This document shows, in pieces, positions 42,822 to 52,500 of a stretch of DNA of 52,500 nucleotides (position 1 is its first letter; each line of letters begins with the position of its first letter). The position numbers were made by a program, and so were the translations under genes. The notes under the pieces are model-generated. The model made no database searches. It was given only the letters and a program-made list of their open reading frames with translations, and was not told where the DNA came from. Source of the stretch: Aquibium carbonis (GTDB lineage Bacteria; Pseudomonadota; Alphaproteobacteria; Rhizobiales; Rhizobiaceae); the NCBI RefSeq assembly GCF_003970795.1, contig NZ_RWKW01000069.1, positions 1 through 52,500 of the forward strand. Direction: 5' to 3'.

Positions 42822-43862
42822 ATGACAACCAACCTGATCAAGCGCGGCGTTCTCGCCGCAGTGACCGCGGTGTTCATGGCCGGAACGGCGATCGCCGCCG
42901 ACGTGAAGTCCATCGCCATCATGACCCCGGAAGAAGGCACCGATTTCGGCTGGAACCAGCAAGGTGTCGACGCGGCCAAGGCCGCGGCCGAAGCGGCCGG
43001 CATCGAGGTGATCGTGGCCTCGGGCCTCGGTTATGGCGATGTGCGCCCGGCCCTGCGTGAAATCGCCGCCGACGGCGCCAGCCTCATCATCGCGCATGCC
43101 AGCGGCTATGCGACGTCGGCGCCCGAAATCGCCGAGGAGACCAGCGTGCCGGTCGCGATCGTGGATTCGCCGCAGGCGCTGAAGGCCGGCCTGGTGGCCG
43201 ACTACACGCTGAGCGGACACGAGGGCGCCTATCTGGCGGGCCGCATGGCCGCCAAGATGAGCCGGTCCAAGCATGTCGGCATCGTCGTGTCCGGCGAGCC
43301 GCCGTCGTGGAACTCGCAGTCGGCCGGCTTCGCGCAGGGCGTCAAGGCGGAGAACCCCGAGGTGAAGATCACCTACGCCGTGATCGGGCCCGCCGCCTAC
43401 AGCGATGCGGCCGGTGGCCGGCGCGTGACCGAAAGCGTGATCGCGGCCGGCGCCGACATCATCTTCGGCCAGGGCAACGGTTCCAGCTTCGGCATGCTTC
43501 AGGCGGTCGAGACGACCGCGGCCGCCGATGGCGGCAAGGTGCTCTTCATCGACGTGATCGGCGACAAGACCTCGGTCGGCAAGGGCTTCCTGCTCTCCTC
43601 GGTCGTGTGGGACATCACCCCGGTCTATGCGGCGATGATCAAGGATCTGCAGGACGATACCTTCGGAACCAAGCGCTATGCGATCGGTCTCGCCGACGAT
43701 TCGGTGAAGCTGCTCAAGACCGACGAGATCCCGGACGACGTCTGGACCGATGTCCAGGCGATCCGCGAGCAGATGCTCTCGGGCGAGATCACGATCGAGC
43801 CGGTCTTCGAGGCGACCGCGGTTCGGGCATTGATGACCGACGTGTCCGCGGCCGCGCAGTAG
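42822..43862 (+). CDS. BMP-family ABC transporter substrate-binding protein
   Basis: 346 residues with a signal peptide (RGVLAAVTAVFMAGTAIAA). The basic membrane protein (BmpA/Med) family fold is shown by MTPEEGTDFGWNQQGVDAAKAAAEA, HASGYATSAPEIAEE, the DYTLSGHEGAYLAGRMAA motif, and GQGNGSSFGMLQAVE. These receptors usually bind nucleosides or related ring compounds. With the ABC genes that follow and the B6 setting, a pyridoxine, pyridoxal or pyridoxamine receptor is plausible. GGGAG is 6 nt from the ATG. Confidence 0.85.
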   Translation: MTTNLIKRGVLAAVTAVFMAGTAIAADVKSIAIMTPEEGTDFGWNQQGVDAAKAAAEAAGIEVIVASGLGYGDVRPALREIAADGASLIIAHASGYATSAPEIAEETSVPVAIVDSPQALKAGLVADYTLSGHEGAYLAGRMAAKMSRSKHVGIVVSGEPPSWNSQSAGFAQGVKAENPEVKITYAVIGPAAYSDAAGGRRVTESVIAAGADIIFGQGNGSSFGMLQAVETTAAADGGKVLFIDVIGDKTSVGKGFLLSSVVWDITPVYAAMIKDLQDDTFGTKRYAIGLADDSVKLLKTDEIPDDVWTDVQAIREQMLSGEITIEPVFEATAVRALMTDVSAAAQ

Positions 43863-43874
43863 CGGGCGCAGACA

Positions 43875-43903
43875 GGCGGGAGGGGCGAACTGCTCCTTCC
43901 GCC
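43875..43903 (+). terminator. Hairpin between BMP binding protein and ABC ATPase (attenuator/mRNA stabiliser)
   Basis: GGCGGGAGGGGC (43875-43886) can pair with GCTCCTTCCGCC (43892-43903) with two G-T pairs. No T-run follows. It probably protects or favours the receptor mRNA over the downstream transporter genes rather than acting as a full terminator. Confidence 0.45.
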
Positions 43904-43935
43904 ACCAAGCCAGCAGAACAGGATTACCGATCACC

Positions 43936-45486
43936 ATGTTGCAGCCGCAGCAACCGGCCCCGCCCATCATCGTGCTGGAAGGCGTCACGAAGCGATTTCC
44001 GGGCATCGTCGCCAATGACCGCGTCGACCTCGCCATCCGCGCAGGCGAGGTGCACGTGCTGCTGGGCGAGAACGGCGCCGGCAAGTCCACGCTCATCGGC
44101 ATGCTGTCGGGACTGCAGCAGCCCGACGGCGGACGGATCCTGATCGACGGCAAGGAGATCGCCATCCGCTCTCCGAGCCATGCCCTGTCGCTCGGCATCG
44201 GCACCGTCTTCCAGCACAACATGCTGGTGCCCACGCTCACCGTCGCGGAAAACCTGGCGCTGGGCGGACCCTGGTGGCAGCGCCCGAAGATCGCCGAACT
44301 GAGCGTCCGCGTTGCCGAAATCGCGCGGCCGCTGGGCATCGAGATCAATCTGAGCGCTCAAGTCTCCGAACTGTCCCTCGGCGAACAGCAGCAGGTCGAG
44401 ATCGTGCGTGCGCTGCTGCGCGACAGCCGCGTGCTGATTCTCGACGAGGCGACGTCGATGCTGACGCCGCAGGGCGCAGCCGAGCTTGGAGCGCTGATGC
44501 GCCGCCTGGTCGAGCGCGGCCTCGCCGTCGTCTTCATCACGCACAAGCTGGGCGAAGCCGCCGATTTCGGCGACCGCGTCTCCGTGCTCAAGCTCGGCCG
44601 CAAGGTGGGCGACATCGCGCCGGAACGGCTTGGCGCGCTTGGCCGCGAAGCGCTGGTCGACGAGATCGTGACCCTGATGTTCGGCCGTCAGGCCGACGGC
44701 GATGCGGTCTCGATTCCGCCCCGTGCCGCCAATGACGACACCTTGCTAGAGGTACGCGACCTGAACGTCGCGTCCGTGTCGGATGCCCCGGCGCTGGAGG
44801 CGATCTCCTTCAAAGTCGGACGCGGCGAAATCCTCGGCATCGCCGGCATCGACGGAAACGGCCAGAAACAGCTCGCGGAAGCACTGGCGGGTCAGCTTTC
44901 GGCCAGCAGCGGCAGCGTGATCCTGGCGGGGGAGCGTTTCGATGGGCTCGACGTCGGCGGACGCCGCCGCAAGGGCCTGCGCTACCTCACCGACGACCGT
45001 CTGGGCGAGGGGACCGTCGGAACGTTCCCGGTCTCGATCAACTATTTCCTGAAGCAGATCGGCGATCCGCCCTTGTGGAGGTCCGGCATGGAACGGACGC
45101 GCGAGATCGAGGGGCGGGCCAGGGAACTGACACGACAGTTCGATGTCAGGACGCCCGGCGTCGCAACGCCGATCGGCCGCCTGTCGGGCGGCAACATCCA
45201 GAAGGTGCTGATTGCTCGCGAACTGGCGGACGGGGCGCAGGCGGTGATCTTCAACAAGCCCACCTACGGCCTCGACCTCGCCAACACGCTCGCGACGCGG
45301 CAGCGCATTCGCGACATCGCCGGGCAGGGCCTGGCGGTGCTCCTGATCTCGACCGATCTCGAGGAGCTCCTGTCCATGTGCCACCGCATCGCCGTGATTT
45401 CCCAGGGCCGCATCGTCGGCACCGTCGAGAATGGCGAGGGTGCGGGTGAGCGGGTCGGCCGTCTCATGATTGGACTTGCCGCATGA
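43936..45486 (+). CDS. ABC transporter ATP-binding protein with two nucleotide-binding domains (nucleoside/sugar type)
   Basis: 516 residues. Domain 1 has Walker A GENGAGKST, signature LSLGEQQQVEI and Walker B LILDEATSML. Domain 2 has a degenerate Walker A, GIDGNGQKQL, a signature LSGGNIQKVLIAREL, and a Walker B variant with Asn-Lys (VIFNKPTYGLD) in place of Asp-Glu; this asymmetry is common in the family and implies one hydrolytic site. It overlaps the next permease by ATGA. The layout of receptor, double ATPase and two permeases is that of BMP/Nup-type importers. Confidence 0.88.
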   Translation: MLQPQQPAPPIIVLEGVTKRFPGIVANDRVDLAIRAGEVHVLLGENGAGKSTLIGMLSGLQQPDGGRILIDGKEIAIRSPSHALSLGIGTVFQHNMLVPTLTVAENLALGGPWWQRPKIAELSVRVAEIARPLGIEINLSAQVSELSLGEQQQVEIVRALLRDSRVLILDEATSMLTPQGAAELGALMRRLVERGLAVVFITHKLGEAADFGDRVSVLKLGRKVGDIAPERLGALGREALVDEIVTLMFGRQADGDAVSIPPRAANDDTLLEVRDLNVASVSDAPALEAISFKVGRGEILGIAGIDGNGQKQLAEALAGQLSASSGSVILAGERFDGLDVGGRRRKGLRYLTDDRLGEGTVGTFPVSINYFLKQIGDPPLWRSGMERTREIEGRARELTRQFDVRTPGVATPIGRLSGGNIQKVLIARELADGAQAVIFNKPTYGLDLANTLATRQRIRDIAGQGLAVLLISTDLEELLSMCHRIAVISQGRIVGTVENGEGAGERVGRLMIGLAA

Positions 45487-46577
45487 CCGACAACACCAGC
45501 CCCGCAACCAGCCGTGCCGTGGACGTGGTGGCCGCCGAGCCCGTCGGGCGCGAGATCGGCCGCCGCCTTCTCATCACGCTGGGGCCGATCCTGATATCCC
45601 TCGTCCTGGCGGGCGGCGTGCTGGTCGCCGTCGGCGTCGATCCGCTCGCCTATTACGGGCTCGTGGTCGAGCGCGGGCTCCTGTCGCCGCTGGGGCTGCA
45701 GCAGACGCTGACGCGCATGGCGCCGCTGCTCTTCATCGCGGCGGGCCTGATCGTCGCCTTCCGGGCCGGTATGTGGAATCTGGGCGGCGACGGCCAGTTC
45801 CTGCTCGGCGCCGTCAGCGCGGCGGCGAGCGCGCCCTTCCTGGTGCAGGCGCTGCCCGGCTGGCTCGCGCTTTTCGCGGCCTTCCTGATCGCCACGGCGG
45901 TCGCCATGGTCTGGTCGCTCGTTCCGGCGCTCTTGCGCGCCTATCAGGGCGTGAACGAGATCATCACCACGCTGATGATGTCGTTTCTCGGCGTGTCGCT
46001 CGCCAACGTGCTGGTCAAGCTCGTCTTCCTCGACCCCGGCACGACCGTGCCGCAGACCCGCACGCTGGCGGTGGCCGACCGCCTGCCGCGCCTGTTCGAG
46101 ACCACCATCACCAGCGGCCTCGTCTTCGGGCTCGTCGCCATCGTCGTCGTCCACCTGATGATGACCCGCACGGCCTTCGGTCTGCGGTTGAGGATCGTCG
46201 GCGCCAATCCGCGCGCGGCGGTGCATGCCGGCCTCGACGTGCCGCTGCTGACGGTCGCCGTCTTTGCGATCTCGGCCGGGCTGGTCGGCATGGGCGGGGC
46301 GATCGACATCATCGGCATCCAGGGCAACGTGCGGGCCGACTGGAACCCGGCCTACGGCCTGGCCGTGATTCCCGTCGTCTTCCTGGCGCGCATGAACGGC
46401 TTTGCGGCGATCGGCTTCGTGTTCCTGCTGTCGGTGCTGTCGATCGGCGGCGAGAGCGCGGCGCGGCGTCTCGGCGTGCCGCAGCATTTCACCCTCGTCC
46501 TGATCTCGATCGTCCTGATCACGCTGGCGATCGCGGAGTATCTGGACAACCGGCTGAACCAGGCGCGGAGGGCTTGA
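45483..46577 (+). CDS. ABC transporter permease, NupB/BPD_transp_2 type (first)
   Basis: 364 residues, about nine membrane helices. The region FRAGMWNLGGDGQFLLGAVSAA is the conserved permease motif, and AYQGVNEIITTLMMSFLG is a family hallmark. Coupled to the ATPase by ATGA and followed by the second permease after 3 nt. Confidence 0.87.
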   Translation: MTDNTSPATSRAVDVVAAEPVGREIGRRLLITLGPILISLVLAGGVLVAVGVDPLAYYGLVVERGLLSPLGLQQTLTRMAPLLFIAAGLIVAFRAGMWNLGGDGQFLLGAVSAAASAPFLVQALPGWLALFAAFLIATAVAMVWSLVPALLRAYQGVNEIITTLMMSFLGVSLANVLVKLVFLDPGTTVPQTRTLAVADRLPRLFETTITSGLVFGLVAIVVVHLMMTRTAFGLRLRIVGANPRAAVHAGLDVPLLTVAVFAISAGLVGMGGAIDIIGIQGNVRADWNPAYGLAVIPVVFLARMNGFAAIGFVFLLSVLSIGGESAARRLGVPQHFTLVLISIVLITLAIAEYLDNRLNQARRA

Positions 46578-46580
46578 GCG

Positions 46581-47516
46581 ATGAGCGGATTTCTCAGTGA
46601 CACCTTCCTGGCGGCCCTGCTCTTCGGCGCGGTGACGGCGGCCATCCCCCTGCTCCTGGCCGGGCTCGGCGAGCAGATGTCGGAAAAGGCCGGCGTGCTC
46701 AACATCGGCATCGAGGGCATGATGATCACGGGCGCCTATCTCGGCTTCGTGGGCGCCTACTATTCCGAATCGCTCTGGCTCGGCTTCCTCACGGGGGCCG
46801 TGGGCGGCATCGCCGTGGCCGCCCTCATGGCGCTGCTGTGCGTGCGCATCGGCCTCAACCAGATCGTCATCGGCATTGCCCTGACCCTCGGACTGGAAGG
46901 CCTCACGGCCATCCTCCACCACTTCCAGTTTTCCCGCTCCTATCCGCGGCTGCCGGCTGCCGAGGTGACGGCGATCCCGTTCCTCTCCGACATCCCGGTG
47001 CTGGGACCGGCGCTGTTCCGGCATCACCTGATCGTCTACCTCGCGGTGGCGATGGTCGTGGTGATGGTCTGGGTCTACCGGCGCACGCAGCTGGGGCTCA
47101 ACCTGCAGGCCGCGGGCGACAAGCCGGCCGCACTCGACGTCGCCGGCATCGACGTCATCCGCACACGCACCGTGGCGGTGCTGTTCACCGGCGGCATGGC
47201 CGGACTGGGCGGCGCCTACCTCGCCAATGTCGGGGCCGGGCTGTTCATTCCCTTCATCACGAACGGGGCCGGGTTCCTCGGCATCGTTCTGGCGATGCTG
47301 GCGCGGGGCCGGCCGCTCTGGGTGCTCATCGGCGCGCTGATCTTCGGCGCCAGCCTGTCGCTGACCACCGCCGCGCAGGTGGCCGGCATCAACATTCCCA
47401 CCGACCTCATCCAGATGCTGCCGTTCCTGGCGGTGATGGCGATGCTGGTTCTCTTCGGCCGCCGGGCCAGCCTCCCGGCTGCCCTTGGAATTCCCTACGA
47501 GCGCGGAGCGCGCTGA
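46581..47516 (+). CDS. ABC transporter permease, NupC/BPD_transp_2 type (second)
   Basis: 311 residues, about nine membrane helices. LLAGLGEQMSEKAGVLNIGIEGMMITGAY is the standard second-permease motif, followed by GLNQIVIGIALTLG. It completes the ABC importer that begins at 42822 and directly precedes the 4-pyridoxolactonase gene, supporting a role in B6 vitamer uptake. Confidence 0.88.
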   Translation: MSGFLSDTFLAALLFGAVTAAIPLLLAGLGEQMSEKAGVLNIGIEGMMITGAYLGFVGAYYSESLWLGFLTGAVGGIAVAALMALLCVRIGLNQIVIGIALTLGLEGLTAILHHFQFSRSYPRLPAAEVTAIPFLSDIPVLGPALFRHHLIVYLAVAMVVVMVWVYRRTQLGLNLQAAGDKPAALDVAGIDVIRTRTVAVLFTGGMAGLGGAYLANVGAGLFIPFITNGAGFLGIVLAMLARGRPLWVLIGALIFGASLSLTTAAQVAGINIPTDLIQMLPFLAVMAMLVLFGRRASLPAALGIPYERGAR

Positions 47517-47561
47517 CAGAGCAACGACGCGGCGGGAACCCGCGCAAAAGAAGGAGAGTGA

Positions 47562-48371
<810 letters not shown>

Positions 48372-48380
48372 GGTGGGATC

Positions 48381-50337
<1,957 letters not shown>

Positions 50338-50373
50338 GGTCCGGATCGCGAACGGCCGGCCCGGGGAACACCG

Positions 50374-51285
50374 CTACGCCGGGACCACGGGCTGGCCGAC
50401 CTGGGCAAGGAGCCAGGACAGGAACGCCTGCGCCAGGGCGTTGTCCTGCTTGGCCTCGGGCAACACCACGTAGTAGCCGAGATCGGTGGTCATCGGCTGG
50501 TCGAACAGCACCTCGAGGCGGCCCGAGGCGATCTCGTCCTCGATGAGGTACAGCGGCAGCAGCGCGTGGCCCATGCCGCGCACCGCGGCCTCGATGATCA
50601 TGGCGAACTGGTCGAAACGGTGGCCCCGATAGACGTGCTCGAGGCCCAGCCCGGTCATCCGGGACCAGTCCGCCCAGAGCTTTGGCCGCGTCGCGAGGTG
50701 CAGCAGCGGTTGCCCGTCGAGGTCTTCGGGCACCGCGACCCCGCTCGACGCGGCCAGCGCGGGGCTCGCGACCGGCAGGATCACCTCGCTGCACAGATAG
50801 GTGCAGGTCGCATGGGCCCAGATCGGCTGGCCGTAGTGGATGGCGAGGTCGAAATCCTCCGCTTTGAGGTCGAAGGGCTGGGCGCGCGACGCAATGTCCA
50901 CGGCCACCCCCGGATGCCTGGCCAGGAATCCCGGCAGGCGCGGCAGGAGCCAGCGGCTGCCGAAAGTCGGCAGCGTGGCCAGCTTCAGCGCCGTCCGGCC
51001 GTCGGCGCTGGAACGCGCCCTGAGCACCATGTCCTCCGCCTGGGTGAGCAGCCGCCGGACCGCCGGCAGCAGCCGATGGCCGGCGCCCGACAGCAGGACG
51101 CGCTTGCGGACGCGCTCGAACAGAAGCACGCCGAGCTGCTGTTCCAGGGTCTTGACCTGCCGGCTCACCGCGCTCTGGGTCAAGTTCAGCTCCACTGCCG
51201 CCTTGGTGAAGTTGCCGTGCCGCGCGGCTGCCTCGAAGGCTTGCAGGATCGTGAGGTCGGGGATCAGCGTGCGGCTCAGGTTCAT
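50374..51285 (-). CDS. LysR-family transcriptional regulator, GcvA-like
   Basis: 303 residues. The helix-turn-helix is in residues 12-70 (LQAFEAAARHGNFTKAAVEL, then LTQSAVSRQVKTLEQQLG). The effector domain follows, with LKLATLPTFGSRWLLPRLPGF and EDFDLAIHYGQP as in the GcvA subgroup. It is divergent from the ALDH7-type dehydrogenase and probably regulates it. It is convergent with the pyridoxal dehydrogenase gene, which marks the end of the B6 locus. Confidence 0.87.
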   Translation of the reverse strand: MNLSRTLIPDLTILQAFEAAARHGNFTKAAVELNLTQSAVSRQVKTLEQQLGVLLFERVRKRVLLSGAGHRLLPAVRRLLTQAEDMVLRARSSADGRTALKLATLPTFGSRWLLPRLPGFLARHPGVAVDIASRAQPFDLKAEDFDLAIHYGQPIWAHATCTYLCSEVILPVASPALAASSGVAVPEDLDGQPLLHLATRPKLWADWSRMTGLGLEHVYRGHRFDQFAMIIEAAVRGMGHALLPLYLIEDEIASGRLEVLFDQPMTTDLGYYVVLPEAKQDNALAQAFLSWLLAQVGQPVVPA

Positions 51286-51312
51286 TCCGTTCTCGCATCA
51301 AGACAGGCCAAG

Positions 51313-51356
51313 ATGGCATGATACGACCCATATGGCCTGGCTTATCATCAAATGCC
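51313..51356. promoter_or_regulatory. Palindromic elements between LysR and aldehyde dehydrogenase genes
   Basis: ATGGCATGATA (51313-51323) is mirrored by TATCATCAAATGCC (51343-51356) with a short insertion. A perfect CCATATGG palindrome sits between them at 51328-51335. The layout is that of a LysR-regulated divergent promoter. Confidence 0.35.
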
Positions 51357-51445
51357 AGAATGACGACCGGCGATGCCTCGACGGCCGGCGTCGACCGGTG
51401 TTGAATTCAGCGCCACCCCGATGGATTGAAGGACGGAGACAATCG

Positions 51446-52500
51446 ATGAGCGCCAGCGTCGACGTGAGACAGGAAACGGCGGAATTGCTCGACAGGCTGG
51501 GCGTGGCGCGCGCGGCGTGGACCGGCGGCGACATGGCCTCGTTCAGCCCGGTCAGCGGCGAGCCGATCGCGCAGGTGACGACCGCCTCGGCGGCGGACGC
51601 CAACGCCGCGATCGATGCCGCGCACGAGGCCTTCAAGGCCTGGCGGCTGGTGCCGGCGCCGCGGCGCGGCGAGCTGGTGCGGCTGCTGGGCGAGGAGCTG
51701 CGCGCGGCCAAGGCCGATCTCGGCCGGCTGGTCTCGATCGAGGCCGGCAAGATCGCCTCGGAGGGGCTCGGCGAAGTGCAGGAGATGATCGACATCTGCG
51801 ACTTCGCGGTCGGCCTCTCGCGCCAGCTCTACGGCCTGACCATCGCCACCGAGCGCCCCGGCCACCGGATGATGGAGACCTGGCACCCGCTCGGCGTCGT
51901 CGGCATCATCTCGGCCTTCAACTTCCCAGTCGCGGTGTGGTCGTGGAACGCGGCGCTGGCGCTCGTCGCCGGCAACAGCATCGTCTGGAAGCCGTCGGAG
52001 AAGACGCCGCTGACCGGGCTTGCCTCGCAGGCCATCCTGGAGCGGGCGCTGGCGCGCTTCGGCGACGCGCCGAAGCACCTGTCGCAGGTGCTGATCGGCG
52101 ACCGCGCGGTGGGCGAGGCGCTGGTCGACCATGAAAAGGTGGCGCTGGTGTCGGCCACCGGCTCGACGCGGATGGGCCGCGAGGTCGGCCCGCGCCTGGC
52201 GAAGCGCTTCGCGCGCTCGATCCTGGAGCTCGGCGGCAACAATGCCGGCATCGTCTGCCCCTCGGCCGATCTCGACATGGCGCTGCGCGCGGTGGCCTTC
52301 GGCGCCATGGGCACGGCCGGCCAGCGCTGCACCACGCTGCGGCGCCTGTTCGTGCACGACAGCGTCTACGACCAGCTCGTGCCGCGCCTGAAAAAGGCCT
52401 ATGAGAGCGTCTCGGTCGGCAATCCTCTGGAGACGTCGGCGCTGGTGGGGCCGCTGATCGACAAACAGGCCTTCGAGGGGATGCAGAAGGCGCTGGCGGC
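51446..52500 (+). CDS. amaB: Aldehyde dehydrogenase, ALDH7/AmaB type (truncated by window end)
   Basis: The first 351 residues are present; the gene runs off the right edge. It resembles L-piperidine-6-carboxylate/alpha-aminoadipate semialdehyde dehydrogenase of lysine catabolism: VQEMIDICDFAVGLSRQLYGL, GVVGIISAFNFPVAVWSWN, VWKPSEKTPLTG, the catalytic-loop Glu in LELGGNN, and the nucleophile Cys in GTAGQRCTTLRR. The ATG at 51446 follows GGACGGAGACAATCG. It is not a close match to succinate-semialdehyde dehydrogenases, so it probably does not complete B6 degradation. Confidence 0.78.
   Translation, partial: MSASVDVRQETAELLDRLGVARAAWTGGDMASFSPVSGEPIAQVTTASAADANAAIDAAHEAFKAWRLVPAPRRGELVRLLGEELRAAKADLGRLVSIEAGKIASEGLGEVQEMIDICDFAVGLSRQLYGLTIATERPGHRMMETWHPLGVVGIISAFNFPVAVWSWNAALALVAGNSIVWKPSEKTPLTGLASQAILERALARFGDAPKHLSQVLIGDRAVGEALVDHEKVALVSATGSTRMGREVGPRLAKRFARSILELGGNNAGIVCPSADLDMALRAVAFGAMGTAGQRCTTLRRLFVHDSVYDQLVPRLKKAYESVSVGNPLETSALVGPLIDKQAFEGMQKALA

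Overview
The window is high-GC DNA, packed almost entirely with catabolic and transport genes, many in ATGA-overlapping operons. It most likely comes from an alphaproteobacterium of the Hyphomicrobiales (Mesorhizobium-like). That placement rests on gene content and on closeness, from memory, to the Mesorhizobium loti vitamin B6 degradation proteins; no rRNA or tRNA is present to confirm it. No mobile element, CRISPR array or phage gene was seen.

Region 1 (1-1772): the start of a LysR-type regulator, divergent from a tetrahydrofolate-dependent aryl O-demethylase of the LigM/DesA family.

Region 2 (1792-30246): a large CoA-dependent catabolic island of unproven substrate. It has two partly paralogous halves. 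Half A carries an HpaR-like MarR regulator, a CoA ligase, DUF3237, a TRAP binding protein, a SnoaL-like protein, a crotonase, TRAP membrane subunits, an arylmalonate-decarboxylase homologue, a hydroxyisobutyrate-dehydrogenase-type enzyme and an aromatic/sulfonate-type ABC importer. That importer runs into a beta-oxidation operon (thiolase, FadJ-like protein, quinone-reductase-type MDR, hotdog thioesterase, SDR). Half B carries a second complete TRAP system, an MFS carrier, an IclR regulator, a second SnoaL-like protein, a feruloyl-CoA-synthase-like ligase and another SDR. Together with LigM the set fits uptake and side-chain beta-oxidation of methoxylated phenylpropanoid (lignin-type) acids to an aryl-CoA, thioester hydrolysis and O-demethylation; this is inference. 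AT-rich 18-bp sites recur in front of the half A promoters, and a different set with GAAT/ATTC half-sites recurs in half B.

Region 3 (30216-50337): a complete vitamin B6 degradation pathway I locus. All nine enzymes are recognisable: pyridoxine 4-oxidase, pyridoxamine-pyruvate aminotransferase, pyridoxal 4-dehydrogenase, 4-pyridoxolactonase, 4-pyridoxate dehydrogenase, the FHMPC dehydrogenase, the HMPDC decarboxylase, the MHPC ring-opening oxygenase and the acetamidomethylenesuccinate hydrolase. With them are a GntR/FCD regulator and its likely operator, a TRAP transporter, a BMP-type ABC importer, and two uncharacterised passengers (DUF1185 and a PEBP-family protein). End products are expected to be succinate semialdehyde, acetate, ammonia and CO2.

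Region 4 (50374-52500): a GcvA-type LysR regulator divergent from an ALDH7/AmaB-type aldehyde dehydrogenase that runs off the window.
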